Assembly (NCBI GenBank): GCA_030248215.1
Contig: JASANG010003119.1
Coordinates: 1 to 64,000 of the forward strand
Reading direction: 5' to 3'
From: Enoplolaimus lenunculus
Lineage: Eukaryota; Nematoda; Enoplea; Enoplida; Thoracostomopsidae
Length of the DNA stretch: 64,000 nt
This document shows positions 44,801-63,610 of this stretch, piece by piece; positions within the stretch are counted from its first letter, which is position 1; the number at the start of each line of letters is the position of its first letter. Below the pieces are notes generated by a model. The model worked only from the letters and a program-made list of their open reading frames with translations. It had not been told where the DNA came from and did not search any database. Made by a program: the position numbers and the translations under genes.

Positions 44801-45324
44801 GATCGGCACACGTCTGTCCGCAGACATTTTTTGCTTGTATTTCATCGAGCAGATGACTTCAAGCAAAATACTCGATTTGCTCGAACGTACATGCGAAACA
44901 CAACTAAACCACATAAAAGCCAGTTTTTTTTCATTATTTTAATTATCAACTTAACCATCAATATTTCATTTTTTTTCTGCGGAAATTAATAGCACCATGA
45001 ATCCAGAAATTTGCTGACTCTTCATCTGAGGTCTGTTAGTTGAAATCAAATATCTGGATTGCGAGTACCAAATAGGCATATTTTAACTTACTGTACTCGG
45101 GCTTTTTCAGTGTGTTCTTCATCAGACCGTAGCATAAATTTCTAACAAGAAATATGATAAAATTAGCTCAAATGACATGTCTCGACTAAGTTCACTAATA
45201 ATGCTGGTGTGAAATTCAAAATATACTGGTAAGAGGCTCATACTTCAATGAACTGAGCATTTTTATTATCTCTTCAACAATTTTCAGCAAGGTATATATC
45301 CCCATATGAACCCTTGTATACGAC
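44801..45324. other. No feature recognised
   Basis: AT-rich; no gene or shared repeat recognised. Confidence 0.4.
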
Positions 45325-46175
45325 CCTGCCGATGTTGCATGAAAAAATGACCCCCCAAAAATGACCCCTGGGCATATTTTCATGGGGATCCGATTACAAA
45401 TAAGAAAGGCGTTGCCAAGCCGAAATCCGCTTGAAATGTACAATGTTCGCGGCTGAAACTATTACATACTTCGACATATAAAACAAGGGCGTACCTAGGG
45501 TTGCCCACCCCCCCAAAATCCAACTTCAGGCCCTTTTGCAATGGCAAATCAAAATTTTTTTGGTGGGCATTCCAGGTTGGTCCACTCCATTTCCCTGAGC
45601 TAGTACCAACGCCAACATCAATGATGTCGAGATAATTTGTTATTTCTGAGTCCGGAATGTGTAATGTATTAGCCATTTTTCTCGATGATACGTGGCTATG
45701 TTAGCGTACAATGTCTAAAATTCAAGTAGAAAATAGAAATGTGCCGACTCCAAAGTTTGGCCAATACCGATACAGATTCTTTTTTTTTCAAATTTTGGCA
45801 ATACCAAACCTACATATGCAGCTATAGATGACGACATTAATTTAAACACAATCATGTTCAAGGAACGTTACTAATCTTAGTCTGAAAGTGTATTGAACGA
45901 CATCTCAATGAGGGTATCTACCAAGGGGAACTGAGCTATATTTAGCATATTTAAAGCAGCTTCCAGTCATTGCTGCTGCAACCTGGATTGAAACGTCGGT
46001 TATTTTATTATGGCGGTCAATATTTGATTCCTATATTGGCGGTGTAAAAATGACCGGGGGTCTCTTTTTAATGAGGGTCATTTTTTTGACACGACAGTAG
46101 TATAAAATTCGGATCCCCATGAAAATGTGCGTAGGGGTCAATTTTTTGAGAGGTCATTTATTCTAGCGACACCGG
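45325..46175. mobile_element. 0.85-kb inverted-repeat element with AATGACC ends
   Basis: The left end has GCATGAAAAAATGACC and TTTTCATGGGGATCCG. Inverted on the right are CGGATCCCCATGAAAATG and GAGGTCATTTATTCTAGCG. About 60 bp of imperfect inverted repeat in all. Inside, a second pair of CCCACCCCCCCAAAATCC-type words near 45505 may be another insertion. The minus frame at 45380-45676 has no recognised domain. Confidence 0.6.
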
Positions 46176-46496
46176 CTCCACCTAAGCATAAATTCAATGC
46201 TACCTTGTCAGTCACATGCATATATACTTATTAGCTAACACAGATAGGTTACCGTTTCAAAATGTTCAATAGCAATTGCTCAGGCTTATATATACATTAC
46301 AGAAGCATCTACAACCAGTCAAATAAATTGAATTACTTTTTTAGTCATAGAACATTCTCAGTAATCCATGAACCAAACGAAGCCATACCAGAAACTAATT
46401 CAAAACTGAACATTGCCATTATTGCAAATGAACCAATTTGAATAAGGATTTGACATGGTATGAATACAGTCGTAGCTATTTTTCTTATCAAACGTC
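46176..46496. other. No feature recognised
   Basis: Short interval with nothing recognised. Confidence 0.4.
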
Positions 46497-46650
46497 GGCC
46501 CATGTAAAGATCAAGGGCGAATCGTTTTTCTGTGGGACTAGAAAAGAGTACGCTTAAGCTTTACACTAATTTTTTGCTTGGCTTAGGCTTAGGCTTTAGG
46601 CTTAGGAATATGCTTATAATACTGTTCCGCCCATGTTCTTTACATTGGCT
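46497..46650. mobile_element. Telomere-repeat MITE, subfamily A
   Basis: Begins GGCCCATGTAAAGATCAAGG and ends GTTCTTTACATTGGCT; TTAGGC units on the plus strand. Flanks CAAACGTC and CAAACGTG match at seven of eight positions. Confidence 0.93.
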
Positions 46651-46822
46651 CAAACGTGAAACGAATTGACACATTTGTTTACGTTGTGAATTTAAAAAAA
46701 ACACACGCCAGTGTTAAAGATGCACAGAGTGTCGAGAATACTTAAATTGAATTTTAAGTTCAATGTACAGCTTTTACAAGTAATGTGTTCAATTTTACCG
46801 ATTTGTAGTTAAATGTTACATA

Positions 46823-47025
46823 CACTAGCGGATCGAGAAGCAGTCCAGCGAGTCGGGACGCACTCTTTCTCGTCAGAAAATTATTTTTTGCGATAAAATG
46901 GTAAGGTGACTATTTTACAATTTTCTCCGCTCAAAAAATCGGCCCATATATAGCATACAGTAAATATTGCGTTTCATAACTTTTGCCAGCCGGCCTCCAA
47001 TCTGGAATTTCTGGATCCGCCGTTG
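46823..47025. mobile_element. hAT-like MITE with CACTAGCGGATC end
   Basis: Left CACTAGCGGATCGAG and right TTTCTGGATCCGCCGTTG. Flanks GTTACATA and GATACAAA agree at six of eight positions. A fragment of the same family (TCGTCAGAAAATT then AAAATGGTA) is at 61436. Confidence 0.75.
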
Positions 47026-47600
47026 GATACAAAACGTATCTATCATTGATCACGTTTTACTGTCAAAATTTACTAAAATCATTTCGTTTGTTACCTAAAT
47101 TAATCTATTCTGATAGGTTCGGATGACGTCAATAGCTTTTGAGCATTTTGGGTCGTTAATTTTGAACATTTGAATTCTGACATTTTTGTGAATCGATCAG
47201 CTATTTGTGGCATTTAATATTTTCAATTGTTCTTGAATGATTTTTAATTTAAATAAAAGTGTTGATATGTGCTCAAATTTCATTCATCAGTACTTATTTT
47301 GTTGACTTTAGCCACAAAAGCATGACCGCCTACATCAGGTTTGCATTAGTAATAAAATACAGTATTTGATAGCGTAGGCCAATTGAAATTAATTGACATT
47401 ATTTACCTTTGCGGATAAATGAGCCAAAAAATACTCAAATTGAAGTTAAAATTCAGATTCAGAATACCACACATAAATCAATTGAACACTTGTTTACTTT
47501 CCCGTCAAAAAGTCTCCGTCCCAATCGTACACTGGAATAATAAAATAGGCTTAAGCTTGTGCTTAGGAATTAAAGAGTATATATATTTATTATGTGTTAG
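47026..47600. other. No feature recognised
   Basis: AT-rich; the plus frame at 47419-47649 runs into the following repeat and is not called. Confidence 0.4.
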
Positions 47601-47807
47601 GGTCAATGTAAACAACAGGGGCGGAACAGTATTACAAGCATATTCCTAAAGCCTAAGCCTAAGCATAAGCCTAAGCCTAAGCGTAAGAATAAGCATATTC
47701 CTAAGCCTAAGCCTAAGCCTAAGACAGGGGAAAAATTAGTGTAAACCTTAAGCTAACACTATTCTAGTCCCACGGAAAACGTTCCGCCCCAAATCTTTAC
47801 ATGGCCC
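47601..47807. mobile_element. Telomere-repeat MITE, subfamily A, long array
   Basis: Begins GGTCAATGTAAACAACAGGG and ends AAATCTTTACATGGCCC. Two blocks of CCTAAG units separated by AATAAGCATATT. Target duplication not clear. Confidence 0.9.
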
Positions 47808-48988
47808 TGTATATATTAGATAAACTAACAGTGTATCTTTTAAGTAAAACAATCCGAAAAAAATAATAACGGTACGTTTGATTTTGAATTAAGCCAGAGA
47901 TTAAATAAACGTTCTGCAAATAAAATTAACAAAAAATTCTTACTTCTGTCATGGCGCAAACAATTCGCCAATTCCATTATTTTTAGCTGCCTTTGACCGC
48001 TTGAACGTTTGAAATATAAGCCAATGAGAAAGACGACACAACATTTAATCAAATAGGAGTTGTCTGTTTTGTAGCAGTTAAAAAATGCTAATTTCTCAAC
48101 ACGGGTCAATTTGAACGTGGTTATTGGGTAACAATAAAAAACAGTTTGGTCTTCGTAGCAGAAGTCACTACAATTCAGAAGAGCATACAAAACGAGAAAT
48201 AGAGATTTATTCATTTCTAAAATTTGTGGACGAGACTAAAAAAAGCACCAGACCTTAGACTAATTTGCAGTGTATAGAATTTACAATTTATCTCTCGTGA
48301 AATAAACATTTAAATGAGGCTATAGCCTCCTACCGCAATCAAATCTTGGTTATGCCACTGCTGCAATTGAAATGTTTAAAGGTTGCGGCGTGAGAAAATA
48401 TTAAAAAATATGTTTGAAACTTAAAAAAGACACTTTTAAATTTTAATATTTCACAAAACTTGTCAAATTTTCAAATAAAAATAATGTTAAAATAGTCCTT
48501 CAAATGGTTTGAAGCGACGTTATATTTAGATGAATTACCTCGACGTTAACGCACAATTGCATTGCGTGTATTTTGAAATTTAATATTGTTTGTTATTGTT
48601 GTTTTTACTTAAAATTTTGGATAAAAAACACTGCCTGCAAATGTGAAATTCAGTTTGATACCGAAAAGTTTCAGTTGAAAAACATACCGAATAGTATGCA
48701 TTTTGGCTCCATGTAATCCTAGCATAAGCTTTACGCTGTAACTCAAGCTTTACGCTTAGGTTTAGGAAAAGGCTTTGCCAAGCCGCAAAGCCTAAGGCTA
48801 AAAATTTGCATAGAACAATTAATTTGTAATATTCGTTAACGCAAAAACAATACTTTTCCCACTGTTCTGTCATGGCGATGAACAATAATTAATAATCTTT
48901 AAAATTTCACATATTGCGGCAAAAACTCTTCACCTTGTAATGAGATTTAGTGTTTTGAAAGGAAAACGAAATAAACGAATTGTGCGAA
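47808..48988. other. No gene called; signal-peptide-like minus frame 47840-48214
   Basis: A minus frame starts with ATG at 48214 (MNKSLFLVLYALLNCSDFCY, signal-peptide-like) and is open for 124 codons; a donor-like GTAAGAAT occurs in it near 47945. No homology or partner exon is recognised. A degenerate TTAGGC patch lies at about 48735-48805. Confidence 0.25.
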
Positions 48989-49154
48989 GAGATCCATAGC
49001 CCTGGGAGGCAATTGGCGTTCGCCACCTAGAAAAATTTTGGCTCGCCACTAGAAGATTTTCAACCTTGCTTGTATTAAGTCATCGAAAACATTTAAATGC
49101 CCCTCGTGAAAAATTTTTAGCCCCCCGTAGCAAGGTGAGCTGACTACTGGCCTG
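48989..49154. mobile_element. hAT-like GTAGCC MITE
   Basis: Begins GAGATCCATAGCCCTGGGAGG and ends GAGCTGACTACTGGCCTG. Flanks TGTGCGAA and TATGTGAA agree at six of eight positions. Confidence 0.8.
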
Positions 49155-49495
49155 TATGTGAAACATTTAGCGAAAACATTCGAGGTTTCGTGTATGACAA
49201 TTCAATGTCCACCGTCAAATTGTAACCTTGATCGTTTCCCATTTCACAATTGCGTGCGAAAAATATGCGCGTGAGAAAAAAATGAGATGAGAACAAATTA
49301 TAGCGTGCGAAGAAATGCTAAAAACTCTGTTGAAAAATATAATAACGTATGCCAATAACTTTGATTGCAGTTAATAATAAACATTGATGAGTTCACAAGA
49401 AGATGAGAACGCACTGCGAATTTTCAATTGGTTCTGTTTGAGTGTGGTATAATCAAAAATATAGTCAAATTGCAAATAGGTATATTAAAATGTTA
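49155..49495. other. No feature recognised
   Basis: AT-rich, nothing recognised. Confidence 0.45.
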
Positions 49496-49659
49496 GCACA
49501 TGTATAAAACAGGGCCGGAACAGTAGCATAAGCCTATTCCTAAGCTTAAGCTTAAGCCTAAACGTAAGCCTAAGCAAAAAAAAGTTAGTCTAAAGCTTAA
49601 ACTGACTCTATAATACAGCCCCGCCTGAAAACGATCCGGCCCTGTTCTATACATTGACC
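49496..49659. mobile_element. Telomere-repeat MITE, subfamily A
   Basis: GTATAAAACAGGGCCGGAACAG at the left and CCGGCCCTGTTCTATACATTGACC at the right, CCTAAG units on the plus strand inside. Outer left border diverged. Confidence 0.85.
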
Positions 49660-50550
49660 AAATATGTGCGTCTTCGTAATGTCATACCCTCTGGTTAGCA
49701 GGCCAGGTGTTTAGAATTTCATTAATGCTGCGAAAATATTTTTCGACCTGTCGCCAGTGATGGATCCAGAAATTTCTAACTGAGGAGCCGAGCACTGTAC
49801 TGTGAAAAAGATCCGCGACCAAAGCGAGTGAGTCGGCAAACCAAATCTTGGGTTGCCCAAAAGTTGACATTTTTAAGTTATGGACCTATCTTAAAACACT
49901 TTTCTTAAAAGAATTATCCAAACGCGAACGCGCGTAATGGTGAAAAAAACCTCACGAGCGAAGCGAGTAAGAAGCTAAACGCAATTTTTGTGGCACAAAA
50001 GTTAAAATTGCTAAGGTATTAACAGGAACCTTACCATTTTAACGTAAAACATTTTTACGCTGAAGATTATGAATGCAAAGTGTACAATTGGTCAGTATTG
50101 TAAATACAACAATTACGATATCAGCCCAACTGCCCAAATACTGTAATATATAAATAGATGCGTTTTTAACTGCAACGCATTTTTAAATTCTTTCAGTCGG
50201 AACCTGTCAATCTAAAACCGTTTGTAGTAAAAATAACCAATTAAATTAACATCGAGATAAACGACAACACATTTCTTTTAATTGTTCTATCGCGCTTAAC
50301 CGCACGTGACTTGTGTGGAACTTTCTGACAGATGGTAATTGGTTTTCTCCTTGTTTTGGCCCATTGGGACCAGTAAACAACTTGCCTAATCTATACGGAA
50401 CCGAATTCAATATGGTTTTGTGTATACAAGTTGATGTGGTTCGTAGCACAAAATTGTTATCTAAAATTAAATTTATATTTGAACGCAATTTAATCAAACT
50501 TATATAATTTGGCGTTTTTGACCACTCCGTCGAGTTGAGTACAAATGTTG
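49660..50550. other. No gene called; hAT-like fragment near 49758
   Basis: CAGTGATGGATCCAGAAATTTC at about 49756 resembles a hAT-like left end, with no partner found. The minus frame at 50246-50590 starts in the next repeat and has no known domain. Confidence 0.35.
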
Positions 50551-50652
50551 GGCTCGTGTACAGTTTAGGCTTAGGTAAAGGCTTAGACAAAGGTTTAGAC
50601 TAATTTTTAAGGAAAAGTTTTACGATGCCTAGGCCTAAAATTGTACCCGAGC
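50551..50652. mobile_element. TTAGGC-bearing element with GCTCGTGTACA ends
   Basis: Left GGCTCGTGTACAGTTTAGGC and right GGCCTAAAATTGTACCCGAGC are inverted. The inside is degenerate TTAGGC (TTAGGTAAAGGCTTAGAC). Ends are unrelated to the common GGCC family. Confidence 0.6.
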
Positions 50653-53229
50653 TTGACCATAAACCACTAAACCCTGTCGGGGAGGCGAAGTATGCAAGGA
50701 CCAAATGTTGCTAAGCTGTGCGTCTAGAGAACCTGAAAAGGTGTTGATTCCATTACAATTTTGTCTTGCCTGAAAGCGCTGAATGAAACTTGTGAAATTA
50801 GCGAATTTTAAAAATCAGTTCAGCTATCTTAGTAGTGGCCAACACACATAGCTAGCGAGGGATCGAAATTGTGTCGGAGGGACATGATTTCTGATTGGTC
50901 ACAAACAAGGTTAAAATTTCACGAGACAGGAGGGTAAAATTTTTCTAACGAATGGGCATTAGCCACTTAGACACCACTGTGTGGCGGCTAGCTTAATTCG
51001 TCTGATACTTGTCGTACAAAACAGCTACTGAACTTTTACTTTAAATCCGTAAACGATACTCGTACTATAACGATTAATATGTGCATCCGGTGTGTAACGA
51101 TACGACTTGTGGTTAACTTTACTCAACTATACACTCATTCGGTCGTTTGTCTTTTATGTACTTTGAACAAAAACGTTTTTTTCTTCTCTTGGTACAGTAA
51201 AAACGTCACAAAAGTGCTCGATCTCAATTGTGCGACTCATTTATGGCCTTGACATTTTACGAACAGAAGGACTTTCGGGGTAAAAAAGTTAAACATAGAA
51301 AAAAGTTTGCAAAAAAAAACAATTAAAAAATGGTGTTATTTTTAGTAAATTTTAAACCTCGTTTTGTCGGTAGAAATGGTTGAGTCGTTCCGATTTTGGT
51401 AGTTTCTCGAAAATCCTAACATTTCGCCATTTGAAATGCGAATTAATTGGGCAACGTAGACTCTCGCCGAAAGTTCTATGGTCGGCATCTTCAGACAGAA
51501 AACAGTGGCACTGTTACTGTATGTATACCCTAATTTTGTTACTAAAATAGTTTGTTAAATTTGTTTCAAGTTTGCTACGTTTCATTTGTGTAAATGTTTC
51601 AGTAAAATTCTAACATTCTCACAAACAAAAATATGTATTAAATTTCATCACATTTAAAGTTATACGGGGGTGCGTTTAGGTTCAGCCAAAGTTTTTAGAA
51701 AAGGCTTGACAATGGCATAGTTAGACCTTTTCCTAAGCCAGGACGCAAATGTAGGAGAAAGGATACCAAAGCCCACCAATGCTTTAAGCTTCGCAAACCC
51801 ACATGTGTCCTGTTTCATACCGGTGTTATATTGTGTACTGTAATGATTCATACAAGATAGAGGTCATAAACAGGTACCACATTTAGAGTCTCAACCAAAA
51901 GGAGGCTGTACCTCAAATTAGAGTTCGTTTTTGAGGATAATCTTCATAAGTACAAATTGTAATTCGAAAACAGACTAAAGCATAAAATGACGTAGACTGC
52001 GGAAATATGTAACAAACAGGCAGACAACACGCATCAACATTACTAAATCAAGAAAACAGTTTAACGGACATGTCACATTCAACTAAATACTTTTGAGCAA
52101 GTCAGTTGTTCCGTGCTGGACAACATACCCTTTCCGTAAGGGATGGTCCCTAATCCGAGACCGATGTAATAGCGCGGAATGCGCTTGTTATTCGGAACTT
52201 GTTGTATTGTTTAATACGCGGAGGCGTAAACTTGTTTCGGCAAGGTATCGAATATGCAAATTGGAGTAATTTGCATATTTCGATACGTCGGATCGGTAGC
52301 CAGCCTGAGGATCAGTATGGTAGTTTTGGATATGTAAAATGTCGTGTTTTCTCAAATTTCAAGAGTTTTTCTGTGTTTATATATCAATTTCTTACTTTCT
52401 AATAATTTAGTGGATTTTTCGGGTTTCGAGCGTCTAAATTGACTTTATTCGATCCGTCCCTACTCGTATTATTACTTGTGTGTTACTCGAGTGTTGATCG
52501 TTTTGTGTCAATAAACGCTCGTATTAGCGTGCTTGAAGCTTAGGCTTAGGCTTGTTGGAAAACCAGTGTACTCCTTATGTGCTTAAATTTTTCTAGACTT
52601 AAAAAATGTAGCGTTTGATCTTTTATCATAATACCTGGTTCCGTAATAGAGCGAAGTAAGCTTCCGCTACAAAATAGTGTCAGAAAATTAATATGGGTTA
52701 AAACAAAACGGTTTGAAAAGAACTCTAAATTGTAAAATTAACAAAAATGTTTGCCGAAACCTCTTTTGTAACCGTAGCAAATCCGAAATGAATCACAAGT
52801 ATGATCAACGCTGTTAAGTAAGCCTTTTTAGTACGTTCTGAAACATTATTTAGTCATACGAATAAGAATAAACTCTTGTTTCAAAATGCGAAAAGCGTTT
52901 TGCGTTTTTGACTCGATTATAAACACAAAAATGTGATTACTGAAGCATGTGTTTGTCAATTAACATATTCTAAATGAAGTTGCGAACAATCATCAGCTGG
53001 ACACCATAAAGTCATTTGCTAAAAATCAAAAAATTAAAACGTGAGAAAATTGGTTGACTTCGAGTTCAACTGGTATTTGTGAAAATCTATATTATTAAAG
53101 CTGGAACACCCCATTTATATTGGGCTGTGCTCTAGCTTTTGTAATGATTATATATGTAAATTACAACACATTCTTAAAAAGATTAGTGCGGAATATTTTA
53201 GTGTTGCAAATTTGCCACCACGTTGACAA
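50653..53229. other. No gene recognised over 2.6 kb
   Basis: No coding region or major repeat recognised. Bases about 50833-50980 resemble a decayed GTAGCC element. A short GCTTAGGCTTAGGCTTG patch is at about 52537-52555, and a notable hairpin is at 52244-52285. Confidence 0.35.
52244..52285. repeat. 18-bp hairpin with paired ATGCAAAT octamers
   Basis: GTATCGAATATGCAAATT, a 5-base spacer, then its complement with a single extra T. Each arm contains ATGCAAAT, the binding octamer of POU-domain factors, in opposite orientation. Function unknown. Confidence 0.7.
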
Positions 53230-53673
53230 CTGTAGCGACCCGAATAAGAGGGTGTAGGGTAATAAGAGGGGGTCCCCATTTTGAGTCCCAATCAATTGGA
53301 GTCCGTATCAATAATATGAGTCCGCAAGCGGATAGAGTCCCTAAATCCTAATTAGACTCCATGAAGGTGAGTTATTCCTAATTGTAGTGCATAAATGACT
53401 CCAGGACCAAATAAAATTGAGTTCAAATCTGTAAGGCGTTCTTAAATTTTGAAAGTTCATTCCTAAGTATAACCTTGCATGATCGTTCAAGCTAATGACG
53501 CGAGACAAATAAACGTTTAAAATTCAACAGATAGTTGCAGTGCCGAATATCGTTAACGAACGGTGGCGGAGCGTGGGTTAAAAATAAATAACAGTCCGTA
53601 ACCGAATAACAAGGGGGTACCCTCTGGAGAGGCCGGATTAAATCAGTGCCCCCACATTTTGGGGTCACTACAA
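53230..53673 (+). mobile_element. CTGTAGTGACCC-family repeat, with inverted right end
   Basis: Begins CTGTAGCGACCCGAATAAGAGG and ends ATTTTGGGGTCACTACAAT, so TTGTAGTGACCC occurs inverted at the right. The body carries TGAGTCCCAATC and GACTCCAGGACCAAATAAAA. This copy shows both ends of the family. Confidence 0.72.
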
Positions 53674-54322
53674 TAGTTCTGATAAAAGCTGAAACCACGG
53701 TGCTGTGAACTCTGTTGGAATGGAATTCTATTGCACCACTGCTATTATATACGCGCGAGCTTGCTATATTCGGGATAACTCAGAGGGACCAATGTTATTT
53801 TTAAGCCCAAACTGTGATAGATTACCTGAGCATATCTTAAGCCTAAACCAAAGCGTTGAAGAAAACAACGAATGCAAGCCTATGCCTAAGTCTAAACATA
53901 AAATATAGCATAAAATCTAAACCAACACTTTTTCAGTCCCATCTGAAAGTGGGACGGCTCTGAACAAGTAAAACAGCGTAACTGAGTCGAAGAATGCCGC
54001 ACTTTCGGTCCTATATTAGTAACTTTACATGAAAGAAAGAGTTTGCATTTCAGAAACCGGAACACCAGAGCAAAAAACCTTTCAGCAACAACACAAAAAT
54101 CAGACCGTCTTTTAAAAATGTTACTATATCACAACAGCAGAAAGTGCTTATGTTTCTTAATATCTAACAAGCAGCTAAATCGTCAATTTTGTTTACCATC
54201 CAAAGTTAACAATTTGACACCATTCTTTGATCATAAACTCACGAACTTAATACAAGAGAATATTATTCAAATACTCCAGCCTTCATACTAAAAAACAGCT
54301 GCGCCCTGTACTTATAAAATTG
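53674..54322. other. No gene; decayed telomere-repeat element at about 53800-53975
   Basis: AAGCCTAAACCAAAGCGTTG, AATGCAAGCCTATGCC and TTTTCAGTCCCATCTGAAAG are in family order, but without clear ends. Nothing else recognised. Confidence 0.4.
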
Positions 54323-54513
54323 GGCCGATTTTACTTTAAGGGGCATAACAGTAGATTAAGCGTATTCCTAAGCCTAAGCCTAAACCTAAGCGTTGCAAAA
54401 TTGAGTTCCTAAAGCGTAAGCCTAAGCAAAAAAATGTAATCTAAAATCTGAACCTACTATTTTATAGACCCACCCGAAACCTGGACGCCCCTTAAAGTAT
54501 TTTAACATGGGTC
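54323..54513. mobile_element. Telomere-repeat MITE, subfamily B
   Basis: Begins GGCCGATTTTACTTTAAGGG and ends in TTTAACATGGGTC. Flanks TAAAATTG and GAAAATTG match at seven of eight positions. CCTAAG array on plus, interrupted by CGTTGCAAAATTGAG. Confidence 0.92.
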
Positions 54514-55391
54514 GAAAATTGTACATGAAATCAAAATTTTGACTAAAAACTTTTAGAATAAAATATTTATATTTTGAAATATTAAACCACAAAATTTTCA
54601 AAAAAAATTATTATTCTACACATGAAAATTGAATCGAAATATATTTTGTATGCCGATATTTTTGTCGCTACTTCACGAACGATGTCCACCTTTTCCCCTT
54701 TCATATTCTTTTTTTTCTTGTCCTAATAATAATATCATGCGACCACGTGCATGTGATATTGATGCATGTTCCATACGTACGCAGAATCAACTCTACAATT
54801 GCGTTTGTTAGTTCTATCACGAGCGGTAGGCAATGACTTCAGTTCTGCAGGGTATAACCTCATGTAAAACAAAACGTGATTTGACCTCTACAGGATACAT
54901 AAGGGTATTTTAGTAGCAGCTAAAATCTTTTTTCCCTTCCTATATTTTCAGATTTTGAAAGACATAACTCATCTTGTCGTTAACTTGTAGACGACCTCCA
55001 ATTTTGTAGCAATTTATTTATATTTCTATTTTAAAAAGTTAACTAAATGCAAAATTATTAAAGTAAATATTAACATAAAATAGACAATTGAGTAAGTGAT
55101 CATCTGACTGCACTCGTGTCTTCTCGGAATCGCCTCGTGTCTTCTCGATTTCAAACCATTTTGCTCATCTTTCATGTTAAAAAAAATTTATGGAGCGGCA
55201 TTTATTGATAACAGATTGACTGCCAAACGGATTCTAAACTCAAACACGCCATTCAGAGGCTGAGTTAAATATTACGAAAGTATAACACCGGATACTATGC
55301 TTGAAGATGCTTTTTTTGCTAAAAGTTGCTAAACGGAAACACAGAACAGCACGATCGTCGCCATGGTGATCAAGTTAAAAATAGTATGTAT
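54514..55391. other. No feature recognised
   Basis: AT-rich; no gene or shared repeat recognised. Confidence 0.4.
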
Positions 55392-55552
55392 GGCCAATGT
55401 AAAGAACTCTGGCGGAACAGTATTATAAGCATTTTCCTAAGCCTAAAGCCGAAGCCTAATCCTAATCCAAGCAAAAAATTAGTCTAAAGCTTAAGCTTAC
55501 TTTTTTCCTAGTCCCACGGAAACACGTCCCGCCCGTGATCTTTACAGGGTCC
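55392..55552. mobile_element. Telomere-repeat MITE, subfamily A
   Basis: Begins GGCCAATGTAAAGAACTCTG and ends GTGATCTTTACAGGGTCC. Array short and degenerate on the plus strand as CCTAAGCC. Confidence 0.88.
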
Positions 55553-56626
55553 GATTTCATTATTTTAATCTTAAATAAGCCACAATATGAATCAACTGTA
55601 ACAGTGTTGTAAACGATTGTTGACTTTTCCGTTCACAAAAATACTCCCTCTATTAAACATGAGGGAAGCATTTGACATTTGTCAAATTATCATTAACGTG
55701 GGGGAACTAAACAAGTATACGTGTTTTATGTAGCAATATTTTTTAACTTAATCAAATATGATAATTCTGGTAATTCTGAAATACATTTTATAGCAGATCA
55801 TGGATAAACGCAGTGCAACATCTGTGGAAACTTTATGGCTAAGCCCCATTATGCTTAGACCTAGTCTTAGGCGCATAGCAATATCTTAGGTAAAGGATTA
55901 CACTTACTCTTAAGCCTAAGCTTTCGCTTAACCTAAGGGTTAGTACCTAAAGTAACCGCAGAGGTTTATTTTTAGGTCGGACCTGACCCAAAGCATTCGA
56001 ATATTTGGGCTGTAGCTTGTTTTATGCATTATAATCATGGTCTTATATTTTAAAGGTTGATGACGACAAATACATGAGTTACAAGTAAGGTTAACCAAGC
56101 ACCATAAAATATTTGCGAACGCGATTGCTAAAGACGAACAAAATTATTTGAAAAATATATACGTATTTGAACAAATTGTTGAAAAACAGACAGTTTTCCC
56201 GTTTTTCCAAACAAATTTTCTACTATAATCTTCACTGAGACATTTACCGCTGTGCGTTATAGCCACCTGAAACATGCAATGGATGTTGTTCGGCAGAATG
56301 TTCTTTAATAAATATACTGCAGTAAAATATTACAAATATGCAATTCTAGCTTAAAAATGCCTAACAATACATTAATTAAGAATTATAATAAGCATTCAGG
56401 AAGCAGTTAAATTATTGAGGGTAAGTTAGTAAAACTGTAACTGTAGTTATTCCGCGCATCTGAGACCACCTAAGTCAACATGGTAAATATTTGGACTGAT
56501 GAATTGATGACTATGCTAACAAGGTAACCTGTGGTATGCTCTGGCAATAACGCAGTCAGGTGGAGTGAAAGGTTAAAGACTAATATGTGATTTACATTCA
56601 GGATTTTAAGAACTTATTCAGTTGAT
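55553..56626. other. No gene; TTAGGC-like words at 55850-55945
   Basis: GACCTAGTCTTAGGCGC and CTCTTAAGCCTAAGC lie in opposite orientation about 45 bases apart, a possible small inverted repeat. No gene recognised. Confidence 0.35.
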
Positions 56627-56822
56627 GGCCAATGTAAAGAACAGGGTCGCGGAACACTATTATAAGCATATTACTAAGCCTAAGCCTAAGCATAAGAATG
56701 AGCATATTCGTAAGTCTAAGCCTAAGTCTTAGCTTAAGCCAAGCAAAAAATAGTCTAAAGCTTAAATCCACTCATTTCTAGTCCCACAGAAAGACGTTCC
56801 GCCCGTGATCTTTACATGGACC
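56627..56822. mobile_element. Telomere-repeat MITE, subfamily A, perfect target duplication
   Basis: Begins GGCCAATGTAAAGAACAGGG and ends GTGATCTTTACATGGACC. Flanks CAGTTGAT at 56619-56626 and 56823-56830 are identical. Contains AAGCCTAAGCCTAAGCATAAG on plus. Confidence 0.95.
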
Positions 56823-56858
56823 CAGTTGATGATAACTTGCCACACTCCCCTTGGTTTT

Positions 56859-57081
56859 GGCCAATGTATAGAACAGGACCGTAACAGTAGTTTAAGCATA
56901 TTCCTAAGCCTAAGCGTAATCCTGAGCCCTAGCGTACGAATGTGCTTATACTTCAGCCCAAACAATATGCTGAAGCGTATGCAAAAAATAGTCTGAAGCC
57001 TAAGCAAAAAATAGTCTAAAGCTTAAGCTTACTCTATTGCAGTCCCACAAGAATGTTTCGGCCCTTATCCTTACATGGGCC
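56859..57081. mobile_element. Telomere-repeat MITE, subfamily A
   Basis: Begins GGCCAATGTATAGAACAGG and ends ATCCTTACATGGGCC; it lies only 36 bases from the previous copy and about 110 bases beyond the stop codon of the receptor gene. It carries a duplicated AAAAAATAGTCT(A/G)AAGC word. Confidence 0.88.
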
Positions 57082-57190
57082 GATACTTTAATAGAACGTA
57101 AGCCCTATCTAAAAAATCTTGGCTACAACTATGCGCGTAAAACGAATGTTTCTGTAATTAAACGGAATATATAAACCAAATTGCGTGGTT

Positions 57191-63610
<6,420 letters not shown>

